DNA of 64,000 nt from Misgurnus anguillicaudatus. Its lineage: Eukaryota; Chordata; Actinopteri; Cypriniformes; Cobitidae. The stretch is taken from positions 45,904,001 through 45,968,000 of the forward strand of contig NC_073358.2 of the NCBI RefSeq assembly GCF_027580225.2. The letters run 5' to 3'. Positions 1-9,727 of this stretch are shown piece after piece. Below the pieces are notes generated by a model. It was not told the origin of the DNA. It saw only the letters and a list, made by a program, of their open reading frames with translations, and did no database searches. How positions within the stretch are numbered: position 1 is the stretch's first letter; each line of letters starts with the position of its first letter. A program made the translations under genes and the position numbers.

Positions 1-1014
1 TGTTGCTCGCAGTCGCGGCGGGGTGCAGAAAAATAATGAATCAAAACAAAACGAAATAAACATGAAAGGAAATAAACAAGAAATTAAATAAACATACAGG
101 TTGCCTTACCTTACACATTCGCTATGTATCAATTAAAATTCAAGGCTTTACCATAGAAAATGGCTATTTTTGTATCCAACAGTTAAGCTAAGAGAAAAGT
201 CTCTTTAATCCATTTTTTTCCGATGCGCTGAAGGTCCTGCTGCTGGCGGAGACGCTAAACACCGTTGCAACAGGTGCATTGTGAATGTGCGTAGTGGACT
301 CGTGCGATAGGTTAAATGTCTTTCTTTTACAATTTATCAATGTCTCAACGTTTCTTTTAATTAAATTATAAAAAGGTGGAAAAGCCTAAAAAATCCAGAG
401 GCCTGGCCGCATATCAACTGTGATGTTAAAATTGGTCCGAAACCCGACCCGAGGGGCGTAAAAAGGCTGAAATGCAGGGCTCTAATATATATTTATATCA
501 AATAGTTATTAAACTGAAATAAAAACAAAACATTTTTGAATAAAAAATGCCTATGATGTGCCTTTTATGTAGCAATAATTTTTTTAAACCCCTTGCTGCT
601 CATGGTGCTTACTGGACACATAACATATCCTTGGCTAACTTACATGATACGCGATCCGTTATAATGTTGTCTGTGTCCACGGGTCGGGGATTCTTTTTAT
701 GGTTGCGGCTTGTGTCTTCAGCTTTTGAAACTCTTGATATTTCACGTTTGGACGGAACAGGAGCACAGTTTGCACAAGACTCGTAACTTACCTGATCAAC
801 ATCACTTTCCTCAAATCCGAAATATCCAAACAATGGAGTAGACCTATATGACCCTTTTTGGGAATTAAACATACATATTTCGTTCATTCAAGGTGAATGA
901 CTGTAAATCTCGTGATGTTAACGTATTTCTACCATAACACAGACTGCGCTTGCAAAGGAACACTCCGTTTACTCTGACTCCGCCCATAACAAACACATTG
1001 CTTGATTCTAGACC
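1..1014. other. AT-rich sequence, no recognised gene
   Basis: No exon, RNA gene or clear repeat boundary was recognised here. The minus strand has a 92-codon open frame (609-887) and the plus strand a 79-codon frame (547-786). Neither resembles a family I can name. The stretch may be the interior of a decayed hAT-like element whose right end is at about 1124, because it runs without a clear break into that terminus. Confidence 0.4.
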
Positions 1015-1124
1015 GTGTGTTTTGTGCTTGGTCTTTGCACATTAATCGCGACGATTGTCAGTAATTAATCGTGGGGCACGCATATCGTTATCATGATAAA
1101 AATACGATTAATCGTGCAGCCCTA
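1015..1124. mobile_element. hAT-like element, terminal fragment
   Basis: The stretch is rich in ATTAATCG words and ends in CGATTAATCGTGCAGCCCTA. From memory, that is the inverted form of the GGGCTGCACGATTAATCG terminus common in fish hAT-type repeats. The opposite end was not located with confidence, so size and target-site duplication are undetermined. A related fragment (AGGGCTGCAGGATAATGAC) starts at about 43731. Confidence 0.45.
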
Positions 1125-1516
1125 GAACATGAACAACAATATATGGAATGTAATGGAAAGTTTTTCACAAGATCCCCTGGGGTCAATGTGTTAGCATGAC
1201 AGAAGCTTGATGCTATTGCTATTGTGTGAGAACAAGCAACAGCCGGCATTTTTTCTTCGCCCGAGTGCCTCTCACGTAAATTATTTGATTTTAATGGCTT
1301 ACGTTTCTTCTCCGCTACAGAAAACCACCACAGAATTATTAATGCCATCAAAAGAATTATTTGAAGAGTTTGGTTCCAAAACGCGATAAATTCCTTTTTT
1401 TAATGAGTTACCGCCAAAATCAGTATTGTATCAGGTCAGTATAAAAAAGTAAATTTTTAATTTTACACAAAATCCAATATCCACTGTGTTATTCTGTCAT
1501 CTTTTCTCCCTTTTTA

Positions 1517-2427
1517 AAGCCTGGGTGCCAGCCGATCTTAGCCCCGCCCAAAACATTTTGAGAACGGAAAGATCGGTCTGGGGTTTCTCCGTTGAGGAGC
1601 TACTATGCTAGACCCAAAGCTGGTCGAACCAATCAAATTGTCAGGGCGGGCTTTATACGATGATGGACAGATGATCAACAGTAACGTAATGAACCACGTC
1701 ACCAAAGAGCGCGTGTGTTGAACTTGTTTACAACAAAATGGCTGCCGCTGTAGAATTCAGATGTGTGGATTCTGACATTGAGTCTGTTCTAAAAGATATC
1801 GACAGAGCATTGATTTTAAAAGAGGAACAGAGAAACGCGAGCAAGGCATTTGTTGATGTTTTTGCCGTCCTTTCTACGGGATTCGGCAAAAGTTGACGCA
1901 ACTGAAATTGGTATCACGGCGATGCAACTCGCTGTGCATGACAAAATGGATATAATTAGCGGTCGTTGCCAGCTTCTTTTCTGAAGCCCTGAATTGTAGT
2001 TGCTGAATAAGTGGAGGGACATGCTAGGCTCCAATATTTTAAAGCCAATGTAAAGGGTATCGTCGTGGATGAAGTTCACCTAACATACAAATGGTAAGAG
2101 ATAGTCTTACTGTATGACTTAGTAAATACTTAATGTTGTGATATAAACGAAATGTTGTAAACATAATAGGTGTTGATGTACATTCGCTAACTCAGACTTA
2201 GTATAATCACAATGTTAGTGGCATTGTAGCGATAAATAGCAGTTCGGTCAGGCTGCAAAGACGTCATTTCAACATACGTTACACACTCGGTTGCTCTGAT
2301 TGGTCGTAGGTCTATCCAATTGAGTGCAGAGGCATTTTTCGGTTGAGACACGCCTCATAATTATAGCTCAATGGAGCGGTATCAGACTCAAATTCTGACT
2401 AGAATTGAGTATGACAACGTCAGGCTA
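1517..2427 (+). mobile_element. Non-autonomous DNA element carrying a RecQ-like helicase fragment (copy 1)
   Basis: This 911-bp element has short inverted ends (AAGCCTGGGTG left, CGTCAGGCTA right). It is flanked by a perfect 9-bp duplication, CCCTTTTTA (1508-1516 and 2428-2436). A reverse-oriented relative with the same ends lies at 59508-60420. Inside is a decayed coding start (see 1738-2092). The right third is non-coding and includes an intron-like donor GTAAGAG just after the last helicase codons. A 9-bp duplication is typical of Mutator-like elements, but no transposase is present, so the superfamily is open. Confidence 0.75.
1738..2092 (+). pseudogene. RecQ-like helicase 5' exon, broken
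   Basis: Translation from ATG at 1738 gives an N-terminal stretch ending FAVLSTGFGKS, a good match to the Walker A region (motif I) of RecQ-family superfamily-2 helicases. A stop follows at once. Further on, in a shifted frame, are remnants matching the sister copy: GITAMQL-like and SGRCQLLF-like words and, before the GTAAGAG donor, a VVDEVHLTYKW-like string containing the DEVH (motif II) box. The segment between motifs Ia and II is disrupted. As seen it cannot encode a helicase. RecQ-like assignment is by motif recognition only. Confidence 0.7.
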
Positions 2428-3235
2428 CCCTTTTTACCCAAAACGCGATAAGTGCCAGTCCTCCTTTACTGCAGGATGCAATAAGTACGCTTAACCAATC
2501 ACAGCGCTATATTTCACGCATTGTAAACAATAATGGCGTCACGTTGAATACACACAGAACCCTAGTTTTCCTCATCTACTTTGTACTTTGTAATAAAAAA
2601 ATTAAAAAACGTTTGATGGCATTAATAGACCTGTGGTGGTTTTCTGTGACGGGGAAGAAACGCAAGCCATCAAAATCGAATAATTTACGCGAGAGGCACT
2701 CAGACGAAGGAAAAATGCCGGCTGTTGCTTGTTCTCCCGACAGCATCAAGCTTCTGTCATGCTAACACATTGACCCCCGGTGGATCTTATTAAAAAACTT
2801 TCCATTATTTTACTCGAAGTCAATGAAAATCGAGCAGGACCAAAACATTTTACAGCTGATAGCTGTCAAAAAAGTTCAGTGACGACGTCCCAAGTATAAT
2901 AGCAGCAATGACAGTGTTTTTAATATGACAAAGTAAGTGTTTTGATGAATGCCATTAATGTTTATTTTTTAATCAGTGTATACTACTAGTCAACTAAATG
3001 AATATGGCAAAGATGAATGCACATTTATATACTGATTCAATAGATTTATAGCATTTAAAAAAAACTTGAATTTGCATTTTGTGGAAAAAAATCAGTTTTT
3101 ATAATAAATCTTTGAAAATCAAATTATGGATTTGATTTTTTAATGTTATTATAACCTAAAATAGTGGTTTTCATCTTGTCACTTTCTTGATTTTGAAAAC
3201 ACATTTTAACTGAAATTAGTCAAAATGGATTGGAT

Positions 3236-3545
3236 TTATTGCATTTTGGAAACAAACTCTTAATTTCGTTTTGTTTGTTTGTTAATTTGCTGGCATTATT
3301 GTTTACAATGCGTGGAATAGTGTGGCACTGTGATTTGTTCAGCGGATTTTTCTGCAGTGAAGGAAGACTGGCATTTGTCGCTGTTTGAAATAAAGGGAGA
3401 AAAGATGACAGAATAACACAGTGAATATCGGATTTTGTGTAAAATGAAGAATTTGTTTTTTAATACTGACCAGATACAATACTGATTTTTGTGGCGGTAA
3501 CCCTTTTTTATGTTGTTTATTACATTTTGGAATCAAACTTTTCAT
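3236..3545 (-). repeat. Inverted partial copy of the 1.1-2.8 kb repeat
   Basis: Reading the complement reproduces the middle of the upstream repeat in order: TTACCGCCA, CAGTATTGTATC, TTTTACACAAAATCC, CTGTGTTATTCTGTCATC, then the CACGCATTGTAAACAATAATG word found at 2517-2537. This copy lacks the 911-bp helicase-fragment insertion, so it is the empty-site version of that position. Confidence 0.65.
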
Positions 3546-3836
3546 ATTAATTTATTTAAGGAATAATGTTGTATTTGAATGTAAACACATCTAGATTAAA
3601 AGCTATGGCATGCCAGCTCCACGTAGAATGTAAGATGATCATTGGTTTTTGGGAGTCTTGCGACTAGTAGTCATCTGCTGTGACAAAACACACAACTAAA
3701 TTACTATTAAGTAGGGCTGGGCATAGATTAATCTAGATTAATCTCATACAAAATAAAAGTAATTTTTTGCATAATATATGAGTTTGTGATGTGTGTAAAT
3801 ATGATGTATATTTAAACATACACTCATACATATATA

Positions 3837-3838
<2 letters not shown>

Positions 3839-3910
<72 letters not shown>

Positions 3911-3935
3911 CATGCGTGCGTGTGTGTGTATATAT
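3839..3935. repeat. (TG)n microsatellite
   Basis: A near-perfect TG dinucleotide run of about 90 bp with a few CG-containing interruptions at its end. It creates open frames of Val-Cys or Thr-His repeats on both strands, which are artefacts. Confidence 0.97.
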
Positions 3936-4126
3936 ATATGTATATATTCATTTAAAAAATGTTTTATTTAAATATCGTTTTTTATTTATATATAATTTAG
4001 AATATATAAAAATATATACACATGTTAATGTTTCTGTGTGTTTATATATACATAATAATTACACACAGCACAAACTCATATGTTATGCAAAAAAATACTT
4101 TTATTTTGTAGGAGATTAGTCTAGAT

Positions 4127-4430
4127 CAGGGGTCTCCAACCTTTTTATGAGCAAGGGCTACAACAATGGATAAAAAAATCTAGAGGGCTACTTTTTGATA
4201 TAGTCTACTTAAAACTTTTTTGCTTTACTTGTTTATTTTATTTTATTTGACTTGTTTATGTTTTTTTGTATTGTTTAAAATGTTAACATACGTAAACCAA
4301 GCCAAGCTAATATAAAAAAATATGTAATGATTACATAATACAGTTGAGACTATTAATAGAATGTGCTTTGGCGGGCACCTCACAGACTCTGTGCGGGCTA
4401 CCTGGGCAGGCACCACGTTGGTGACCCCTG
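4127..4430. mobile_element. hAT-type MITE nested in the 3.7-4.5 kb element
   Basis: The 304-bp element has ends CAGGGGTCTCCAAC and GTTGGTGACCCCTG, a clear inverted repeat. Flanks GTCTAGAT (4119-4126) and ATCTAGAT (4431-4438) match at 7 of 8 positions, as expected for a hAT 8-bp target-site duplication. It contains no coding potential. Confidence 0.8.
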
Positions 4431-4458
4431 ATCTAGATTAATCTATGACCAGCTCTAC

Positions 4459-5316
4459 AATTAAGTTAATAATTGTTTTAAAAATTATAATAACTGTACT
4501 AACTGGCTGACATCACCAGCACGTCTTATTTTTAACTTCAACCACCTGCCTTCATTCTGGTATGTAACGCCCACTTTTAACGATTCAATCAATTACTGAT
4601 AATAAGTCAATATCAGGTTTCACCATTTCCAATATGAAATTACAAAAGTGAAATAGGTTATGAATTCCGTTTCACGTTGCCTTTAACAGGGTTTGAAAAT
4701 ATAAGATTAAGCACAATTTAAAAAGCCGTAATGTATAGCCTACTTTTAACCCAAGGGTTCGATCTACAGTAAAGCTGTGCATCCATCTTTCGGTGCTTGA
4801 GAGATATCATTTCAGAACAATACTGATACAGATGCTGCCCTGATCCACTTCCTCGAGTGCCTCGTGCACTTTTCCTCCGAGCAAGAGCACTCGGTCTTAC
4901 TCCTGCACAGAGTTAGTGTAATGTATTCCAGCCGTAGAGTGCCTTTAATTTGATTCGCGCTGAGTGATTCCTGCAGATGAAGGTTGTTTTACAGTGAAGG
5001 TAAAGTAGGACTGCAAAAGAACGAGTGGAAGAGATTTAGACGGCGCAGAATATTTCGGCTGAGAAAACAAGACAGGCCGTGAGTAGAAAGTGAGAAAATG
5101 CGAAAGTGTTTAGTTTTTTAACACGTACCCCCATAAAATCCTCCTCTTTCTCTCTCTAATTCCATCTCTGCTCCTTGACTACGAGAGGACCTTTAAAATA
5201 TTCATCCTATAAATATTTCACTCATATCTAATAAAAAGCTTCTCTCTTCATTAGCGAGGTGACTGGGGGAGTCATTGATCAAGTTTTCTGTTTCATGCCG
5301 TGAATATTTCCTCCCA

Positions 5317-5318
<2 letters not shown>
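4459..5318. other. Non-repetitive spacer, possible conserved non-coding sequence
   Basis: No copy elsewhere in the window and no coding signal. The part from about 5100 to 5290 mixes pyrimidine tracts with AT-rich words (AAATATTCAT, AAATATTTCAC) and GC-balanced segments, unlike the surrounding MITEs. Conservation is only a guess. Confidence 0.3.

Positions 5319-5361
<43 letters not shown>
5319..5361. repeat. (CT)n microsatellite
   Basis: An uninterrupted CT dinucleotide run of about 43 bp. Confidence 0.97.
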
Positions 5362-5364
<3 letters not shown>

Positions 5365-6740
5365 TACCGTTTTGTTAATGTAGTGATGGCTGTGGCCCCT
5401 TAGCACGCCACATCTAAATCAACTTCTGCCCAATTACAGCATGCCTGATTCCTTAAACTTGAAGCTTTTAAGAGAATAAAAGACTAGAGGACTTTTAAGT
5501 TCAGTCGAGTTACTGCAGTTCAGTTTAAAAGGAAAACCACTGAATAAGATGTGAGAAATATCTCTTCAGTTTCCTTTTAAATATAAGAATTTGCACTGTT
5601 TGTGTGACAAAACTTTATTAAAGAAGGTCAAGTATGAATATATATTTTGGTACAAAACATAAGGCCAACAGATGACAGTAAAGTATATTAAAACTGTATC
5701 ACTTAAAGAGCACCAATGGTCTGATTCAAGATTTTTAATTGTGTAAGTGTGTATTAGTACATGTTAGCGATATGCAAAAGGTACAAACCCCAAAGTAAAT
5801 GATGACGCAAGTTATCGTCTCCAACATAAATCTCTTTTCTTGGACTACAACAAAGACACGGATTGTAGGCAACAGTTTACTTCATGGGATTGGTGACATA
5901 GTAAAGAATTATCATAATTGATCTCACAGCCTGTAAGTTAACTCCTGTTAGCATTGCATTGTGACCGAATCTTTCAAACATGGTAAGCGTCACATTTCTG
6001 TCTGATGTCAGAGATTTCCAGGCCAATCAACACGTACAGATTAGCTGGCCAATCAGGGACACAGCGCTTTTCAGATTGATTAGTTTTGTACAAAATGCGG
6101 GCGTTTCAGGAAGGGAGTGAAATCTGGAGCTACAAAAATGTACAGTATGTGAAAAATAACAACACATTCTCACTTCCCAAGGCGTCAAAATCTGAAGCAT
6201 GTTCAAACGCCTTCAGCGTCAGTATGAAGACGCGAAGGGTGCCCCTATGCGTCACTATATCGACGAAATGGGAACTCTGTTGCTTTCATGCTAATCCCTC
6301 AGCATCGGATATAGACGAAAGGGAATCCCGGAAGGTGATGCCGTCACGTTATGCGACGATCGGCAGGATCATGCCGCTTCTGGACGGTAACTACAATTTT
6401 TTTTCCAATTTTTAAACCATTGTCGCTTGGGGTTGGGGTTAGACTTGGGGTTTGGATGTCAGTTGGTTTATACTTTTTGTCTTCTGATTTTTAAGCCACT
6501 GTTGGTTGGGGTTAGAGTTCGGGTTTGGTTAGGATGTCTGAATTGGTTTATACTAGGGCCGGGAATTTATCGCGTTAATTAAGATTAATTAATTACACAA
6601 AAATAACGCGTTAAACATTTTTAACGCATTTTAATCGCACTTATTTTTGCACCGCGGAACATTTCTCATAAGTTTCGGTGGACCGATTATACTGGAGCAC
6701 CAACTAGCGTTCATGACTTCACAACAAACCACAGTGAACA

Positions 6741-6945
6741 TGATCCAAGAGGCTGATGAGATCGCTTTGGTTGGCCCCGTGGATGGGAATTTTTTTTATA
6801 AAAAACGAACGGATGTAAGCGTCGATAAGAGCATGGTTGTGTGTAAGCTATGCAACAAGGAATTCACATATCACCGCAGCACATCGAGCATCTCAATGCA
6901 AAACATACAGCAGCTAGCGTGGACATTAGCCCGACTCCGGGTACA
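6741..6945 (+). pseudogene. hAT transposase N-terminal fragment (BED-like zinc finger)
   Basis: In the plus frame that starts at 6647, the translation includes VVCKLCNKEFTYHRSTSSIS. It resembles the first half of the BED zinc finger of hAT transposases (C-x2-C followed by the EF-x-YHRSTSS motif). The second half (HL...KH) is lost by frameshift, and the frame ends at 6991 inside an insertion. There is no RNase H-like catalytic domain. Confidence 0.65.
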
Positions 6946-6951
6946 ACGACT

Positions 6952-7620
6952 TATTCGGACGGGATTAGTTTTACATAGGGATGTGGGGTAAAGCAAGTTT
7001 TTATCAGAGCTTCTTGGTGATTTTAGTCCAGTCCGAATGCTCCATGTTAGTAATCATTACGGACAATGTCAGTAAAGATTACGGCGTCTTTTACCTTCTG
7101 TAAAAAGGTCCGGAGAAATTACCTCAGGTAATACAAATCCAGTGCGAATAGACCAGCTGTAAATATACACGTAAATCGCGTCATTTCCTTTTAATTTGCG
7201 GGTTTCTTTTAAATATAAAAGCGCTTAAAGAAGCATTTACTTGCGTTCTAGACGGAGAAACAAGTCAGTTACAAGTCAGTTTCTGAATAAAACACGACAC
7301 AAACTTAAAAAAACGTCAAATTTACTTCTCAGAGGCATGGAACTGTTTATGAAACTGACGTTCTCCCCAAACTGAAATTAAACACTGTTTCGCGTTTTCC
7401 TTGTCTGTGTCATGTTGTTTGCACATCTGATATCTGGAAGCAAGGTAACGTGCACGTGAAGACGAGAGGTGACGCGCTGCGCCAACGAGTTACCCCTCCC
7501 ACTTCTGAATGTTTTACAGAGATTTCTAATCCCGTCCGAATTGACCATTAATATTACCGACGTCCTGTGGTAAAATTACATTACGCCATCTACCCCTGTA
7601 AAACTAATCCCGTCCGAATA
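6952..7620. mobile_element. TIR element nested inside the hAT element
   Basis: The termini are a perfect 24-bp inverted repeat starting TATTCGGACGGGATTAGTTT (6952-6975 versus 7597-7620). The 669-bp interior is non-coding. No convincing target-site duplication was found, so the superfamily is unknown. Confidence 0.7.
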
Positions 7621-7677
7621 GGGCTCAATAAACGATGTTTTGTTGCTAAAGCTTATGTATTAAGTCATTATTCATGG

Positions 7678-7921
7678 TACACTCTAAGAACGAATGTGTT
7701 AAAAACAACACATTAGTGTTGATTCTGGGACAACACACTAACTGCGTCGTCCTGGAATCAACCCATCTCTGTGTTATTATTGAAACAACACATTTTGTGT
7801 TACTTTTAACACAACATGTGTTATACTTGAACACAAAATCAAGACAAAATGACTCATAATGTGTTAAAAGCTTACAGCACAATGATGTGTATAAAATTAA
7901 CACATCCTTTCTAAGAGTGTA
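7678..7921. mobile_element. Short MITE rich in AACACA words, nested in the hAT element
   Basis: The ends TACACTCTAAGAA and TTCTAAGAGTGTA are inverted with one mismatch. The interior is a series of AACACA/TGTGTT blocks in both orientations, which give spurious frames on both strands. The 244-bp length and terminal motif suggest a fish MITE. Confidence 0.65.
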
Positions 7922-8567
7922 TACTAAAATCCATGTAAAAAATTACTTCTTAATGTTCTCAGGTCAAATATTTATATGCGATTAAAATGCGATTAATTTA
8001 GATTAATTAATTACAAAGCCTCTAATTAATTAGATTAATTTTTTTAATCGAGTCCCGGCCCTAGTTTATACTTTTTGTATTCTGATTTTTAAACCATTGT
8101 CGCTTGGGGTTAGGGTTAGAGTTGGGTTTGGGTTAGGATGTAATTTTATGTAACAGAAAGTCGTTCTAACCCCAACCCCAAGCAACAATGGTAAAAAATT
8201 TTGAACAAAAATTGAGTAGCCACCGTCCAGAAGCGGCACGATCCCGCCGACCGTCGCACAACGTGACGGCATCACCCTCCGGGACTCCCCCCCGTCCACA
8301 TCCGACGCTGAGGGACCAGCACGAAAGCAACGAAGTTCCCACTTCGTCGATACAGTGACGCACAGGGGCACCCTTCGCATCTTCATACTGACGCTGAAGG
8401 CGTTTGAACATGCTTCAGATTTTGACGCCTTGGGGAGTGAGAATGGGTTGAAAATAATGTGTTTTTTAACCATAAACCACGCGAACACATTGTATGATAC
8501 CAAATACTCAAAATAATGTATTTTTTAGCAATGAAATAGGTGCTCTTTAAAACTGCAGTTCGTACAG

Positions 8568-8780
8568 CTGGGTTATTTTCAACCCAATGTAGGGTCAAAA
8601 AAGGAGAGCCCAGCAGTTGGGTTAAATTAATCCCCAAAAAATTATATATGACCCAACAATGGGTTAAACAAGCCAGCATTTTGGGTTGAAACAACACAGC
8701 ATAGGTTGAATTACAACCCAACGAGTTGGTTCCGTCCCATTTTGACCAAACGCTTGGTTGAAAAAACATTTTTAGAGTGC
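8568..8780. mobile_element. MITE with AACCCA/TGGGTT blocks, copy 1
   Basis: This is one of several copies in the window (others near 25815, 28400, 42728 and 50365). It shares an ordered set of blocks: GGGTCAAAAA, CCCAGC.GTTGGGTTAAATTA, TTTATATTTGACCCAACA, AACCCAGCATTTTGGGT and AGGTTAAATTACAACCCA. The ends lie near TTTTTAGAGTGC or ACACTAAAAA words. It is non-coding. Confidence 0.65.
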
Positions 8781-8877
8781 ATTTTTGTTTTGTCGTTAAA
8801 AATTGTCACCTTGACTTACCATAATTCATACAAGTTAGCTTATAATAATGATTTCAGGTACAATTTTGTGCCAGTTT

Positions 8878-9128
8878 GACTTGAAGCCATGTAAAGAAAT
8901 AACCCTGTAATTTAACATTTCAAACAGAGGTGGCGATGAATAGGCAAAAGTTACAGATTGCAGCTTCGATTCTCGCAGTTTGCATTTTAAAACGAAACAA
9001 CAGCGACTTAAAGCCATGTAAAGAAATAACCTTGTAATTTAACATTTCAAACAGAGATGGCGATAAACAAGCAAAAGTTACAGATTGCAGCTTTAATTCT
9101 TGCAGTTTGCATTTTAAAACGAAACCAC
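8878..9128. repeat. Two-unit tandem duplication, about 126 bp per unit
   Basis: The unit starting GACTTGAAGCCATG at 8878 recurs from about 9004 as GACTTAAAGCCATG. Both contain AAAGAAATAACC, TTTAACATTTCAAACAGAG, GGCGAT.AA and GCAGTTTGCATTTTAAAACG in order. Small substitutions separate the copies. Confidence 0.85.
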
Positions 9129-9246
9129 ATTAAAGCGGGTGCTCAATCCAAAAAGTCACATCGGAGGAATTAACATAAAAGTCTGCAAATTGAAACTCCA
9201 GAAGTATCAGAAATATTGAATTGTGGACTCTTTGTATATTCTTTAA

Positions 9247-9722
9247 CTCTTTCACCGCCATTGACGAGATATCTCGTCAATTAAGAGAAAACGCTTCCCC
9301 GCCAATGACGAGATTTTCCGTCTTTCCGCAATACCGCTATTATCCACGCAACTTTTTAAACCCGGAAGTATTGCCCTATGGCAAGCGGCTGCATGTCCGT
9401 GTCTGTTTTAAAGATCGCTCTGAATGGGATCTCTATGAAAAGTCTGTCACAAAAATGGAATTATCTCTGCTTTTTGCTCAAAATGTGGTGTTTTTGCAGA
9501 AACCTACCCATATTCAAAAGCTGATTACAAAATATCTACTGAAGGTAGGATGAAACGTTTTTTTTTTTTTTTTTTTTTTTTTTGAAAGCAGAGGGTCTGT
9601 TCTTTCATTTGATGTTTATATATTTAAAGAACATTTTCTGGAAGGCATTAAACCCCTGCTAAAATCACGAAAAATGCTGGCGCTGGCTGGCAACTTTTTA
9701 AAAAACGCTGGCGGTGAAAGAG
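9247..9722 (+). mobile_element. TTAA-flanked MITE, copy 1
   Basis: The 476-bp element has ends CTCTTTCACCGCC and GGCGGTGAAAGAG (perfect inverted 13-mers) and TTAA on both sides (9243-9246 and 9723-9726). TTAA duplications are diagnostic of piggyBac or Kolobok transposition. It has a central poly-T tract (9558-9583) and a palindrome TTGACGAGATATCTCGTCAA near the left end. A frame beginning MTRFSVFPQYRYYP is also found in the copy at 28776. Confidence 0.85.
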
Positions 9723-9727
9723 TTAAT

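Larger units (their letters stand above)
1125..2830. repeat. Palindromic dispersed repeat split by a 911-bp insertion
   Basis: Segments 1128-1390 and 2600-2830 are diverged reverse complements. Shared landmarks are the word AATGCCGGCTGTTGCTTG and its complement, TTTCTGT...GAAGAAACG, and the ATGGCATTAAT boundary. They form arms around a middle part that is itself interrupted by the element at 1517-2427. Another inverted copy of the middle part lies at 3236-3545. The short open frames (1091-1351 minus, 2544-2765 plus) are the same palindromic sequence read both ways, so they are not independent genes. The family was not identified. Confidence 0.6.
3713..4458. mobile_element. hAT-type MITE interrupted by TG repeat and a second MITE
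   Basis: The left end is AGGGCTGGGCATAGATTAAT and the right end ATTAATCTATGACCAGCTCT, an imperfect inverted pair. Near-matching flanks TATTAAGT and AATTAAGT could be an 8-bp target-site duplication. Internal arms (TTTGCATAATATATGAGTTTG and its complement near 4070-4095) are also inverted. A TG microsatellite sits at the centre, and a separate hAT MITE has inserted at 4127. Confidence 0.6.
6554..8064. mobile_element. hAT element with degenerate interior
   Basis: The ends are TAGGGCCGGGAATTTATCGC and GAGTCCCGGCCCTA, with perfect 8-bp flanks GTTTATAC (6546-6553 and 8065-8072). GATTAATTAATTA-rich subterminal DNA lies at both ends. The 1.5 kb interior holds a fragment of a BED-type zinc-finger frame and two further insertions (6952-7620 and 7678-7921), so the original element was near-MITE in size. 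Confidence 0.82.
6165..8445. mobile_element. Palindromic element P, interrupted by a hAT element
   Basis: Arms of roughly 250 bp are inverted: 6165 onward (CATTCTCACTTCCCAAGGCG) pairs with the sequence ending at 8445 (CGCCTTGGGGAGTGAGAATG). The match runs through the GAAGCATGTTCAAACGCC region and the CCGCTTCTGGACGG region. The centre has direct repeats of about 80 bp based on TTTATACTTTTTGT...GGTTAGGATGT (near 6414, 6469 and 8066). Open frames over the arms (109 codons at 6086-6415, 145 codons at 8066-8503) are the same arm read from each side, and no domain is recognisable. Confidence 0.75.
5703..8550. mobile_element. DNA-type dispersed repeat R, copy 1, with nested insertions
   Basis: The ends are inverted: TTAAAGAGCACCAAT on the left and ATAGGTGCTCTTTAA on the right. 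The body from about 5750 to 6110 matches, in reverse, 15860-16215 (shared words: GGTACAAACCCCAAAGTAAA, TTACTTCATGGGATTGGTGA-like, GTTAACTCCTGTTAGCA). The right part of R is displaced more than 2 kb by the palindromic element at 6165-8445. Confidence 0.65.

Noticed and set aside
3733..4119. Frames of Thr-His or Val-Cys repeats on both strands
   Set aside because: These come from the TG microsatellite.
6425..8155. Interstitial telomere sequence (GGGTTAGGGTTAG words)
   Set aside because: Only one or two TTAGGG-like units occur at a time within degenerate GGGTTNGGG repeats of the palindromic element P.
8066..8503. 145-codon minus-strand frame with DVDGGESRRVMPSR-like sequence
   Set aside because: The opposite arm of the same palindrome (6086-6415) encodes a similar string, so the frame follows from the inverted repeat and not from a gene.
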